64,000 nt of DNA from Selenomonas sputigena (GCF_026015965.1 NZ_CP110383.1:1367501-1431500); one strand, 5' to 3'; numbered from the stretch's first letter, positions 26,401 through 35,500 are shown. Program-made: numbers and translations. Notes: generated from the letters alone by a model not told the origin.

Positions 26401-26733
26401 AAGATTGATACTCTCTGTATCGCTTTGGATGTAGAAACTGATACCAATAGACGAAGGCAGTTGAAAGTGTATGGTTGAAATAGGCTCGTTGTCGTCATCC
26501 TCACCGACCGTAAAATCCTCACCATCTTCAAATGCCATATCAGCGTCAACTTCCTGCTCTCCAGCGCCAGAGTAATCCTTATCATCGCTTTGAATATCGA
26601 GCATACCCACGAGATAGGCATAGCGAGGATTCTCTTCAAGGACCTCTTCCTTTTCTCTGGGGCCGATAAGGTCAGTTCTTATGGCGTCAATGATTTTCTG
26701 CCTGACCTCTGAATATTTAAATCTGTCAGCCAT
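23410..26733 (-). CDS. drmA: DISARM helicase DrmA
   Basis: 1107 residues. Walker A is LLYFPTGGGKTEAYLGL (around 435). Helicase C-terminal motifs include TNMIAVGMDVDRLGLMVV and QATSRIGRAFPGL. A Cys-type insert (CPFCGKPL ... CSDRDC) lies between. DrmA is the SF2 helicase core of DISARM. It starts in a TAATG overlap with the Res-like gene, so the two are co-translated. Confidence 0.9.
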   Translation of the reverse strand: MADRFKYSEVRQKIIDAIRTDLIGPREKEEVLEENPRYAYLVGMLDIQSDDKDYSGAGEQEVDADMAFEDGEDFTVGEDDDNEPISTIHFQLPSSIGISFYIQSDTESINLDVTWGDYVKSSEKYTGKDEKEHSRAIYTRQPMEETVHVQLKDFTRTKDYQLVCDSNVHVHVSRISLKGGYSLVTAYVINKRKNSANSAEAIMFQVEIKAYTEANSASFIAEHICREILASDEFYFEQRPIMGRGRGCAAVWDTPVDGRTTYVKSAFIPEYEFPGVSAALDGFDRYFFSTFTMSVKSKKEETVGKLNTLAESYEKWINSTLLGNARMSTPDFKDKIGNKVIDRCQDALKRIREGISIIENDAISFEAFCFMNRVIFLQNSIKGYAKKHGTGTECNFQDFINPKNPDNNFGWRPFQIAFILMNLAGIVDPKHKDREVVDLLYFPTGGGKTEAYLGLMAFVIANRRLRASDGEEYNRDGGVTVMLRYTLRLLTTQQRDRITKMVLAAEMIRRQAYPQFGKEPISIGFWVGGGVTPNKFDEFIEKADNPQAARSARNHVYKQLLTCPFCGKPLKEENFNIDTDKKSIEIFCSDRDCQFYRYKKDRMPIPVYLVDEEICAKCPTIILSTVDKFARLPWDVNTNALFGRVDRKCSRDGYVAIGAEHGRHNKTASLPASTMVNIRPFLPPELIIQDELHLITGPLGTVYGAYETIIEDMCIHDGIKPKYVVSTATIKNAEAQTRCLYARKNTTQFPPNGFEIGDSFFIREISIEDDPFRKYVGVCAPGQSVKTALLRVYAIILQAAYTYSLQDEYKDVIDPYYSLVGYFNSIRELGGAVRLLQDDIPKRIYRIKNKYGLDKQRYLNHNVEITSRMSSYKIPEKLNQLETTCASKDCLDTAIATNMIAVGMDVDRLGLMVVAGQPKQNSEYIQATSRIGRAFPGLVVMLYNAYRPRDLSHYENFTGYHSQLYRFVEGTTATPFSARARDRVMHALIISAIRLNFSNMANNPDAAAIGSLTTEQLDSVKKLIVDRLNIIKPSARADAEEEIDRFIDWWKLQATQTKSLRYYVVGTERYNRLMNPYDQPHDENAKATLRSMREVESSAHMFYYMED

Positions 26734-29384
26734 TATGCCTCCTCCTTCACGGCATGAGCCGTACCGAGTGTATATTTACAGGTATTGCCAAGATGAATGT
26801 TGTCATCTGAAATCAGCTTGTACTCCCAAGGTTTATGATCCGGGTCTGCCGTTGAAGCAAAGCGGCACCACTTTATGCCTTCTCTTGCCTTTGATACGAC
26901 CTCATCTGATGTCACTTCATTCAGAGCCTTAACCTCGACCATGAATTTTCCGGCAGTTGTTTCCACGAGAAAATCAGGATTGTACTGCTGCCCGGCTTTC
27001 CAGAATAAGCCCAGCTGATTAAGCGGCGGCTTGATCCAACGGATAACATCCGGGTCTTCCTCCAATATAATGGAGAACAGGCGCTCTGTATCGCTGTCGA
27101 AAGCATTCGCCGGATAATATGACTTCTTGTAACCGGTAAATAGATACTTCTTGATGTTGCTCTTATCAGAGAACGGCTTATCGTACTTAACCTTTCCGTC
27201 CTCTTTGACGTTCTTTACGAACTTACGGAACAGGATAAGGTCTTTCTGAATGATGTGGACATCCTGAGTTTTCCTATCCATATGCTCATAAATCTGCTTG
27301 CGGATATCGGACACAATCAAAGAAGCATAGCGGCGAACGATTCTCCGCTTGTTTTCTCCGTCTTCGGATATCTGGCTTAAATACTGTTCAACCACATCAA
27401 TAACAAAATCTGCATCGTCATAAGACAACTCGCTGAGGGAATCGAGGAGCATACAAGCAAGAGTATTCATAGCATCATTGACCTCAAGAACCTGCGCATC
27501 CACGACAGAAAGAAGCTGCTGATTGATAGCGTCAAAACGCTCAATCTTAGCCATAGCCACTTCAAAGTCAGCGATTGTACGCTTCACTTCAAAACGATTA
27601 AACTTCACCTCCGAAGTGGTCTGCACAAGGATTTTCGGAACAGAGATAGCTTTCGCTGAATACTTCAAAACCGCCTTTACAAACTCGTCCTTGCTAAGAG
27701 GCTGTTTGCCTAGTTTACCACCGGTAGCTGCCTGCGGCTGTTCCTGTGCGGGTGCTGTGGTCTCAGCAGAGTCACCGGAAAGCATCTCAGGATGACGGTC
27801 AAAGAGCGTCATCTGGCCAGGGTCTTCATTCTTGTCCTTCTTCTGCGCAGCCATAAAGTTCTTCACATATTCCTGATAAATCTCAAGCTGCGTTTTCGGA
27901 TTACTGACCTCGGCAAAGGACTTCACGCCGGATGCAGTAATGGCAAAATCAAGCAGAGAAAGCTGACCATCATCTACGGTGGCAGATACTCCCACGGACT
28001 CTGACGGCTCTACAATCGCTTTATCAAGGTCACGATAACGGAAGATATCACTGCTCTTAATCTCATCCACGAGTTCTCTATAGTGGTCGTGGGCAACGAT
28101 ATCAAGAGAGTCTATGTCTTCGTTGCCGGTCTGTTCACCGAACGGAAGTCTTAAACCACGACCAATAGTCTGCATAGCGAGGATATCACTCTTTGCTGCG
28201 TTGAGCGGAATAATCGCAAAGAGGTTATTGACATCCCAGCCTTCCTTCAGCTTGTAAACGTGCAAAACAATCTCAACCGGGTTAGAAGCACTCTCTATAG
28301 AGAGCAAAAGACGGATGTTTTCTTCCGACTCCTCGCCAGTCTGCTTTGAATGTATTTCGATAACCTTGCCCTTATACTTTCCACCTTGGAAATCATCGCT
28401 GTCTATCAACACACGGATTTTCTTGGCGTGATCCGTATCTTTGCAGGCTACAAGAACAATCGGCTTTACATAGTCGAGGTCGTTTTCGCTACAGTACTCG
28501 CGCAGCACAGCCTTGCGATGCTCATGAAGCGTAAGACCGTCTCGGATTTTCATCTCCTCGATATCCTCCTGGTTATATCCCGCCATGTTGGAGCGTCCCA
28601 TAACGACAGGAATCTTCAGATATCCCTCGACAGCGCCACGAGCAAGATCATAGGCATAAATGACATTCGATGTGGTCTTCGGCGTGGCGGTAAACTCAAG
28701 TCCGAGAACCGGCTTCAGATAATTGATTGCCTTCATTGAAGCCGGGGCATAATAACGGTGCGCCTCATCCATGCAGATAACAAGATCATCGAACTGCGCT
28801 AATACATCCGCAAAGGAAGCACCCAGCGTTTCCTTAAACTTATGGAAATTGAACTGCGTGTCCGTTTTGCTATTGAAGATTTTCCCAATATTAAAGATAA
28901 AAAGCTGAATCTCCGAAGTCTTTTCAATTCGCATAGACATCTGCTCAAACTTCACAGGGTAGGTATCATAGTTTTCCCCATCATACACCTTCGGTCTTCC
29001 CATTTCCGATTCAAGACCTTTGAAAATATACTTCGGATGGTTCGGATTGGACTCCTTGCGCAGTTTTTCGTAGATGGTGTTTCCGGGCGCAAGAATGAAG
29101 AAGTGCTTGTAGCCCTTCGCTCTGTACAGATAATAGATGCTTGCTCCCATCAGACGGGTCTTTCCGATACCCGTGGCCATAGCATAGCAGAATGACGGGA
29201 ATTCAAACCTAGCTTTGACCTTGCGCTGCTTCTCACAGTATTTCGTTGCAGCCGTCTCAACTATATCCTTGCTGTCTTTCTTGTAATCACAATGCGAACT
29301 TATGGCATCAAGGTAAGAGAGAGCCTCCTCCTGCGGAGTTCTCAGGCTCATTGCGTATTTGATCTTGGTTACTATCTCAGACAT
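26733..29384 (-). CDS. Type III restriction Res-like helicase-nuclease
   Basis: 883 residues. Walker A is AMATGIGKTRLMGAS; motif II is CMDEAHRYYAP; motif VI is QTIGRGLRLPFGE. The C-terminus has a PD-(D/E)xK nuclease pattern, NPDFLVETTAGKFMVEVKA. These are the marks of a type III Res subunit, which cleaves DNA with its Mod partner. It follows the Mod-like gene stop to start with no gap. It sits between the methylase and drmA, where class 1 DISARM has no such gene. No disabling mutation is seen. Confidence 0.88.
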   Translation of the reverse strand: MSEIVTKIKYAMSLRTPQEEALSYLDAISSHCDYKKDSKDIVETAATKYCEKQRKVKARFEFPSFCYAMATGIGKTRLMGASIYYLYRAKGYKHFFILAPGNTIYEKLRKESNPNHPKYIFKGLESEMGRPKVYDGENYDTYPVKFEQMSMRIEKTSEIQLFIFNIGKIFNSKTDTQFNFHKFKETLGASFADVLAQFDDLVICMDEAHRYYAPASMKAINYLKPVLGLEFTATPKTTSNVIYAYDLARGAVEGYLKIPVVMGRSNMAGYNQEDIEEMKIRDGLTLHEHRKAVLREYCSENDLDYVKPIVLVACKDTDHAKKIRVLIDSDDFQGGKYKGKVIEIHSKQTGEESEENIRLLLSIESASNPVEIVLHVYKLKEGWDVNNLFAIIPLNAAKSDILAMQTIGRGLRLPFGEQTGNEDIDSLDIVAHDHYRELVDEIKSSDIFRYRDLDKAIVEPSESVGVSATVDDGQLSLLDFAITASGVKSFAEVSNPKTQLEIYQEYVKNFMAAQKKDKNEDPGQMTLFDRHPEMLSGDSAETTAPAQEQPQAATGGKLGKQPLSKDEFVKAVLKYSAKAISVPKILVQTTSEVKFNRFEVKRTIADFEVAMAKIERFDAINQQLLSVVDAQVLEVNDAMNTLACMLLDSLSELSYDDADFVIDVVEQYLSQISEDGENKRRIVRRYASLIVSDIRKQIYEHMDRKTQDVHIIQKDLILFRKFVKNVKEDGKVKYDKPFSDKSNIKKYLFTGYKKSYYPANAFDSDTERLFSIILEEDPDVIRWIKPPLNQLGLFWKAGQQYNPDFLVETTAGKFMVEVKALNEVTSDEVVSKAREGIKWCRFASTADPDHKPWEYKLISDDNIHLGNTCKYTLGTAHAVKEEA

Positions 29385-30914
29385 TTACTGCACCTCGCTT
29401 TCAAAATCGCATTTCTCTAGGAGGTCTTTCGGAATCTTCTTGACCTCGATGTTATCGGGCAATACCATATTCGACTGTACTTTTGTTCCGTAGATCAGGA
29501 GCGACTGACCTTCGGCAAGCCGCGCGGACAGCGATTTTATATATCCGGCGTTAATGAACTCCGTAGTGATGTGAATAAACCGTTTCTCCGAAGAATGGCC
29601 GTGGAACATATCCTGTGGTTTATATCGGAATCCTTCAATCTTACAGATTGCCTCGCAGAGCATCTCAAAGGTGTAGGAGGGATTGGTTTGATAAATCGGC
29701 AGCTTATCATTCTTCACGAGAAGGCTCGGTGCCAACTCATAGAAGTGATATCCGCCGCCGCCTTTCCAATTAACAGGCTTTGTGATACCTCCTTCATCCG
29801 AACCCTCGATTATTTTATCTAAACGCACCTTGCAATTTGTATAAGCATGCTCACCCATTTCTATGCCTATATACTTCCTATTCATCTTATGGGCAACCGC
29901 AACAGTTGTCCCAGAGCCAAGAAATGAATCCAAAACCAAATCCTCCGGTTTCGTTGCAATATGAAGGATACGCTCTATCAATGTTTCTGGCTTAGGCGTG
30001 TCAAAAGCATCATCCTTTCCAAATAATGCCATTATTTCTTTCTTTGCCGAATCTGTATGTCCGACTTCATCGCTCGGCCACCAAGTCCACGGTGCTACCC
30101 CCGGAACCTCGGATAAATACCTGATCTTATTGGGTTGGCCGTTATTATCTTTGCCAAAATAGATTCTCCCGTCGGTGCGTAATTCTTCAAACGTCTTTTT
30201 AGACAAAGACCAGCATCTTCCTGCTGGCGGTGTGTGTACCTTTCCTCCCGGCGCGGTTATTTCATAAAATTGCTCAGGGGTTGCATGTCCCGCTTGCGCA
30301 GTCATAGGTACTGGTCTCCATCGTCCCCTCGGATCATTGTTAGGATTCCTATACACCTCGGCCTGCTTCTCTGACATAGGAACGAGATTTCGATATTCCT
30401 TAAACTTTGTTGGATTTTTTGCAAAAACAATAATGTATTCATGAACATCGCCTATTGCTTCTCTATTCTCTCGTGAATATCTTTTTTGCCATACAATCTG
30501 TGCAATAAAGTTTCTCCGCCCGAAAAGCTCATCGCACAGCACTCGCATATATGCCTGTTCCGAATCATCTATACTAATCCAAATACTTCCTGTATCTTCA
30601 TTAAGTAGATTCCATAGTAGCTCTAAGCGCGGTCTTATCATGCACAACCAAGTACTATGCTCCAATCCATCATCATAATAATCAAATGCGCTACCGGTAT
30701 TGTAGGGGGGATCAATATAAATACACTGAACTCTCCCCACATACTCCTGTTGTAACGCTTGTAATGCAATCAAATTATCTCCGTGAATGAGCATATTCTC
30801 GCTGGATGGGTCACCATAAGACTTATCGACAGCCTCCATGAAAATTCTCGGCTCCACGACCTTGTCATCATATTTGCCCACCCAAGTCAATTCTAATTTT
30901 CCAGTCTTCTGCAT
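29385..30914 (-). CDS. Type III Mod-like / DrmMI adenine-N6 methyltransferase
   Basis: 509 residues. Motif IV is IYIDPPYNTGSAFDYYDDG (about 68), before motif I DSFLGSGTTVAVAHK (about 335). This is the beta-class order of type III Mod proteins, with the target-recognition region between. It would methylate adenine to protect self DNA. It may serve both the neighbouring Res and the DISARM helicases. Its place after the SNF2 gene is that of drmMI in class 1 DISARM. Confidence 0.88.
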   Translation of the reverse strand: MQKTGKLELTWVGKYDDKVVEPRIFMEAVDKSYGDPSSENMLIHGDNLIALQALQQEYVGRVQCIYIDPPYNTGSAFDYYDDGLEHSTWLCMIRPRLELLWNLLNEDTGSIWISIDDSEQAYMRVLCDELFGRRNFIAQIVWQKRYSRENREAIGDVHEYIIVFAKNPTKFKEYRNLVPMSEKQAEVYRNPNNDPRGRWRPVPMTAQAGHATPEQFYEITAPGGKVHTPPAGRCWSLSKKTFEELRTDGRIYFGKDNNGQPNKIRYLSEVPGVAPWTWWPSDEVGHTDSAKKEIMALFGKDDAFDTPKPETLIERILHIATKPEDLVLDSFLGSGTTVAVAHKMNRKYIGIEMGEHAYTNCKVRLDKIIEGSDEGGITKPVNWKGGGGYHFYELAPSLLVKNDKLPIYQTNPSYTFEMLCEAICKIEGFRYKPQDMFHGHSSEKRFIHITTEFINAGYIKSLSARLAEGQSLLIYGTKVQSNMVLPDNIEVKKIPKDLLEKCDFESEVQ

Positions 30915-30925
30915 AATAATCTCTC

Positions 30926-33544
30926 CTAAAACTTCAGTACGATGTTAACCAACAGAATCGGGTTAATATCAAACTGTTTTTCAAACTCTGCGATTTCCCG
31001 TTCGCCCTCAGCTTTGAAGCCGGTACCTTTCTCGTAAAAAGACTCCTGCAGCTTTTCAAGCGCCTTGGACTTCTCGGTTATTTTTTTTCGTATGTCTATC
31101 TTCTCGTAGAAATTATCCGAGGCTCGTTCCTCTTCCTTTAGAACATCGATCTCGGCGTTCATGTCCTGGTATGTCGCTATCAGCTGTTCCATCTGAATGC
31201 GCTCCCAGTTTTCGATCTTTCTGCGGTTATAGGCTTTAATCGATTCTGACTGTTCTTGATAGCGTTTAACCATCTCTGCGGTCAGATTGTCGTAAACACG
31301 CTGATAGAGCTGCATCTCGGATTCTGTCGGTGTGAAATAGCGCACATCCATATCGTCTATCTGCTCAAGTTCGGGGATAAGGTCTGCCTCGTCAAAGTCT
31401 ATATATGCCCCTTTTTCATCACAAAGCAATACTACCGGGAAGAGAAGTTTCGAGGAATCGCAGAAGGCTCCTATGAACAGGATTCCATGCGATCCGAGGA
31501 CTTTTTCTCCCCAATTATCGACCTTCCAGTAATGAAGACCGCCGTCAACCTCCGGCTCTTCAAAGGCACTCCAGTATTCCACATCATGCAGATACCTTGC
31601 AATATCAGACTTTGTAGCGTCAAGCGCCTGTTCCTTTGCACCACTGCTTTCAGTAAGCAGAAGGGAGCGGAGTTCTCTTGCTTTCTTGTCCCGCTTTGCG
31701 TTCAGCTTGCGATCCAGTTTATCAAAGGCTTTCTTGAACTCTGCCGTGGTGTCGCAGGTCTGATAAATTTGCAATACCATTTTTTCAAAACTTGTACCCG
31801 ACTCCAATACGCCAAGAGCAATATCCGATGCACCGAAGACACCCTCGAATAGTTCAAACTTCTTCGAGAGGATATTGTAAACACGCCGGTCAGCGGCATT
31901 CTGCGTATTCAACAAATTGATTGCCACAACGTCATGTTTCTGGCCGTAGCGGTGGCAACGGCCGATACGCTGCTCAATCTTCATCGGATTCCAAGGCAGG
32001 TCGTAGTTAATTACCGTATTGCAGAACTGGAGGTTCAAACCTTCGGAGCCTGCATCCGTGCAGATTAGCATCTTTGCGTTATGGCGGAAGTAATCTACGA
32101 TGGCGTGTTTATATTCCACGCTGCGACCGTAGTTTTCCTTGCCGAAATTCTTGACCTGCCATGCTTTGTATATTTCCTGCGTCATAGTGTCATCAAAATC
32201 ACCATTGAAAAGGAGAATATCCTCGTCCTCGAATCCTGTCTTACGAAGCTCTGCGACTATGTACTTCTGTGTACGCTTTGATTCCGTGAAAATTACTACC
32301 TTCTGTGGGATTCCTTGTTCCTGCTGGTAGTCGAATGCAATCTGTATGGCAGTCTTCAGAGCATTGACCTTTGCGTTTGCTTTGATGCGCTTTGCAACAT
32401 CAATGATGATATTCACCTCATCGAGTTCAGCTTGGATGAACTGTTTCTGAACAATGGTATCTTCATCCTCTGTATCCTCAAAGCCCGACTCATCGATTTC
32501 ATCCTCAACATAGCTCCAGAATAGGTCGAAGCCTTCCTGCGCATTTGCAGACTCGCTACCCTCGTATAGCTTTTCGAGTCTGTTCTTCAGAATTTCAAAG
32601 GTTTCTATCAAAGCGAAACTCGAAGAAGCAAGCAGCTTTCTGATAACAAGGATGATCAGCCTGCGGTTTGAGGTCGATATAGAGTATAGCAGCTCACGTT
32701 TCAAGAAGTCGTTTACCCGCTGATATAGTTCGATCTCATCCTGTGACAGGGTAAAATCCACTGTTTTGCAGGTTCTCTTTTTGAAATTCATGTACTTTGC
32801 TACATCTTTACGGAGGGTACGGTACAGAATCGGCGAAAGTTCACGCTTAAGGTCAGAGTAATCCTGTCCCTCGATGTAGCGTTTGTTAAAGACCTTCTCG
32901 CTGCCGAATATACGCTGGTCGATAAAAGATACCAGCCCGTGAAGGTCTGTCAGCGAATTTTGAAGTGGCGTAGCGGTCAGCAGAATCTTCGGTATGCCCT
33001 TTGACAGTTCATACAGATTCTTTGCCCTTTTAGTACCGTGAAATACGTTTCTTAGATTATGCGCCTCATCGATGATGATAAAATCCCACTTCACCTCCGG
33101 GAACCGTTTCATCAGCTTGGATGAATAGTCATAGGAGGTAAGAACAATTCGGACAGATTTATTGTCGGTGAGTCTCTTGCGCCAGTCAGAACTGTCTTTT
33201 TCCACCGTCAGCCTGTCAAGTATCACCGACTCCAAGCCGAACTTATCCTCAAGTTCCAGTTCCCACTGTTTTCTCAAGGATGCCGGAAGCGCAATCAAGA
33301 CACGCTTTGCGCCAGTCTCAAGAACATATTTCAGTACGAGTCCGGCTTCAATGGTCTTTCCGAGTCCAACCTCATCCGCCAGAACAATACCCCCTGTTTT
33401 TAACGCTTGAATAGCAGTGCAGAAGGCATTGATCTGATGGGGATTCAATTCAATATTCGTATCCAAAAGGAAGTGGAACGGAGAAGCCTGAAGTTCCAGC
33501 TTTTTATATCTGCTGAATTGTTCAAGCAGCAGGTTACCTTCCAT
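30926..33544 (-). CDS. drmD: SNF2-family helicase, DrmD-like
   Basis: 872 residues from ATG 33544 (AAGGAGA upstream). Motif I is LADEVGLGKTIEAGLVL, motif II is IIDEAHNLRN, and the C-terminal lobe has TDAGSEGLNLQFC and QRIGRCHRYGQKHD. A long charged coiled-coil-like tail (about 730-860) follows. DrmD is the signature of class 1 DISARM. The start overlaps the cytosine methylase stop by 11 bases. Confidence 0.87.
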   Translation of the reverse strand: MEGNLLLEQFSRYKKLELQASPFHFLLDTNIELNPHQINAFCTAIQALKTGGIVLADEVGLGKTIEAGLVLKYVLETGAKRVLIALPASLRKQWELELEDKFGLESVILDRLTVEKDSSDWRKRLTDNKSVRIVLTSYDYSSKLMKRFPEVKWDFIIIDEAHNLRNVFHGTKRAKNLYELSKGIPKILLTATPLQNSLTDLHGLVSFIDQRIFGSEKVFNKRYIEGQDYSDLKRELSPILYRTLRKDVAKYMNFKKRTCKTVDFTLSQDEIELYQRVNDFLKRELLYSISTSNRRLIILVIRKLLASSSFALIETFEILKNRLEKLYEGSESANAQEGFDLFWSYVEDEIDESGFEDTEDEDTIVQKQFIQAELDEVNIIIDVAKRIKANAKVNALKTAIQIAFDYQQEQGIPQKVVIFTESKRTQKYIVAELRKTGFEDEDILLFNGDFDDTMTQEIYKAWQVKNFGKENYGRSVEYKHAIVDYFRHNAKMLICTDAGSEGLNLQFCNTVINYDLPWNPMKIEQRIGRCHRYGQKHDVVAINLLNTQNAADRRVYNILSKKFELFEGVFGASDIALGVLESGTSFEKMVLQIYQTCDTTAEFKKAFDKLDRKLNAKRDKKARELRSLLLTESSGAKEQALDATKSDIARYLHDVEYWSAFEEPEVDGGLHYWKVDNWGEKVLGSHGILFIGAFCDSSKLLFPVVLLCDEKGAYIDFDEADLIPELEQIDDMDVRYFTPTESEMQLYQRVYDNLTAEMVKRYQEQSESIKAYNRRKIENWERIQMEQLIATYQDMNAEIDVLKEEERASDNFYEKIDIRKKITEKSKALEKLQESFYEKGTGFKAEGEREIAEFEKQFDINPILLVNIVLKF

Positions 33545-34820
33545 CTGAATCTCCTTTATACAGTTGCTCAAAAATACCCATCGCTATCCCTTTTGCCATC
33601 ATCGGAGGCACAGCGTTCCCAATCTGGACGAATTGTGATGTTCGTGGTCCCTCAAAGAAATAGCTGTCCGGGAAAGACTGTATTCTTGCCGCCTCACGGA
33701 CGGTAATTGATCTGTTCTGCTCAATGTCAGGATGAATGAAATAATGACCGTCCTTTGAAAGGTGTGCCAGAATAGTATGACAGCACGATTCATCGCCCTC
33801 GACAACTTTAAACCTGTCCTTAAATGAATGCCTGTTCTTGTGCGTTTTCAATTCATCCGGGAGATCATTGTAATTCAGGCGTTTATGACCGTCATTCCAC
33901 AATTCAACAGCCCGCCTGTAAATCTTGATATCCCGATCTATATTCGGTCGGCAGTTATGGTGAGTCAGCACGTCATCCTTCGTCCGTATTCCTGACTCCA
34001 TAACATAGCTTGTGGCTTTGGTTTTTGCGTACTTATCGGAACTCTCTCCGGGATGCAGCTTTGGCAAATCAGCGAAGAGGTCATTTACTATAGCGTCAGT
34101 TTTTAATTCAAGAAAATCGGGATATTTCAGACCGCTTTTCTTTAACCATCCGACGATAATCATTCGACGTCTGTTTTGGAGTACACCAAAGGTATGAGCG
34201 TTCTGCTCACGGCATTCAATTTCATATCCCACTCTTTTTAAGTATTTTTGAATGTTCTTCCAGGTAGCTCCGCCATTAGCCGATTCAATACCCGTAACAT
34301 TCTCGAACACAAACATACGAGGCTGATAGCGTTTTAAGAAACGCGCATACAGTTTATACAAGTAGTTACGAGGATCTTCCGCCATCGGCACTTCCATGTG
34401 ACTGCTTTGCGCTCTGCCCACCAAGGAATATGCTTGACAGGGCGGTCCCCCCACAATGACATCAATCTTTGAGATGCCTCGTATTTTCATTATTCCATCA
34501 ATCGTCTTGAAAATTGATGGCAATGTTTCGTCAGACATCGTTTTATTGATTATGGTTTTTGTTATCGAAGCAGGAATCTGCTTCATGAATTCATCACGGG
34601 ATATTTTCCTAGAAAGATATTTTTTATATAAACCGATATTGCCAACGTCTTTAAGGTAGTAATAGGCGCTTCTCGTTTCAAGCGTTTTAGCTGCAAATTC
34701 GTTCATTTCAACATGAGCCACTGGCTTAAAGCCGGCTTGGAGAAAACCTTCTGAAAGTCCTCCAGCTCCCGCAAAGAGATCGATAAAATTGTAGCTACAT
34801 TGCGCATTTATCTTTTGCAT
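33534..34820 (-). CDS. DNA (cytosine-5) methyltransferase
   Basis: 428 residues from ATG 34820 (AGAGGAAA upstream). Motif I FIDLFAGAGGLSEGF, catalytic motif IV GGPPCQAYSLVGR, motif VI FENV, motif VIII QNRRR and motif X QIGNAVPP are all present, so it should be active. C5 methylases (DrmMII) typify class 2 DISARM. Here one is paired with class 1 genes and an adenine methylase. The target sequence cannot be read. Confidence 0.92.
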   Translation of the reverse strand: MQKINAQCSYNFIDLFAGAGGLSEGFLQAGFKPVAHVEMNEFAAKTLETRSAYYYLKDVGNIGLYKKYLSRKISRDEFMKQIPASITKTIINKTMSDETLPSIFKTIDGIMKIRGISKIDVIVGGPPCQAYSLVGRAQSSHMEVPMAEDPRNYLYKLYARFLKRYQPRMFVFENVTGIESANGGATWKNIQKYLKRVGYEIECREQNAHTFGVLQNRRRMIIVGWLKKSGLKYPDFLELKTDAIVNDLFADLPKLHPGESSDKYAKTKATSYVMESGIRTKDDVLTHHNCRPNIDRDIKIYRRAVELWNDGHKRLNYNDLPDELKTHKNRHSFKDRFKVVEGDESCCHTILAHLSKDGHYFIHPDIEQNRSITVREAARIQSFPDSYFFEGPRTSQFVQIGNAVPPMMAKGIAMGIFEQLYKGDSDGR

Positions 34821-34905
34821 ATAATTTCCTCTTAGTAAATAGCAACTAACTTCCACACATTCAAAGTTCATTTGAGATGTAAAATCAGTAAGCCATTTAT
34901 TTTCT

Positions 34906-35109
34906 TTACTTTTTTTCGATACTAATTAAATCCCCAATGTCAGTATCTAGCTCTTCACAAATCTTACCAATAACGGTGAGTGATACCGCATCACCTCTAA
35001 CCATTTTTGATATCGTAGTAGGTGAAATACCTGTCTTTTCAACTAGGTCTTTTTTCTTCATATTGTTGTCTATTAGAGCTTTCCAAAGTCCACTGTAGTT
35101 AAATTTCAT
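34906..35109 (-). CDS. XRE/Cro-type HTH regulator of the defence operon
   Basis: 67 residues, almost entirely a helix-turn-helix: KKKDLVEKTGISPTTISKMVRG. It is the first gene of the operon. An inverted repeat overlapping its own start site suggests autoregulation, as for controller proteins of restriction systems. Confidence 0.85.
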   Translation of the reverse strand: MKFNYSGLWKALIDNNMKKKDLVEKTGISPTTISKMVRGDAVSLTVIGKICEELDTDIGDLISIEKK

Positions 35110-35136
35110 TTTTCACTCCTATAACTCCATATATGC

Positions 35137-35183
35137 GGATTTTTAATCCATAATATTATAGCATATCTACTTTTATATTTTCT
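35137..35183 (-). promoter_or_regulatory. Defence-operon promoter with putative operator
   Basis: Minus strand TATAAT at 35155-35160, with a weak TAGAAA 18 bases upstream. The inverted repeat GGATT-AAA-AATCC (35137-35149), flanked by TAT/ATA, lies where transcription would start. It is a good operator candidate for the XRE protein. Confidence 0.6.
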
Positions 35184-35240
35184 ATACATATGATTTGAAC
35201 AAAAAAATCGGTGCAGTCCGAAGACCGCACCAGCAATTCC

Positions 35241-35357
35241 TTATAACTCGGCTTCTTTGGAAGCCTCTTTCTTTTCTGTTGGGTTTGCTTTTTCTTCCGC
35301 CTTATACTTCTTAATTGCTCCAAGGACGGACTCTTTCTTTTCCTCCTGATTTTTCAT
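35241..35357 (-). CDS. 38-residue charged protein, element remnant
   Basis: MKNQEEKKESVLGAIKKYKAEEKANP..., lysine/glutamate-rich. Its ATG follows directly on the stop of the next upstream fragment (TAG-ATG), so the two were neighbours in one operon. It is probably debris of an integrated element. I do not recognise a function. Confidence 0.5.
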   Translation of the reverse strand: MKNQEEKKESVLGAIKKYKAEEKANPTEKKEASKEAEL

Positions 35358-35500
35358 CTACCCTTTGCCTTTTAGAAGCTTAGAAGAAAGTATCCTCACA
35401 TTGGTATGCTCCTTGCCGTTTTCGTCAATGGATTTTCTCTCCTGACCGAAGAGCTGGAAGATTGCAATTTTAATTTTCGCATCGTTCTGCCAAACTTTGG
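35358..35500 (-). pseudogene. 3' end of an unidentified gene, cut by IS30
   Basis: Open frame VWQNDAKIKIAIFQLFGQERKS... ending RILSSKLLKGKG. It has no start, and it meets the IS30 remnant at about 35500. It pairs with the 38-residue ORF downstream and looks like part of a conjugative or mobilisable element, but the family is not identified. Confidence 0.5.
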
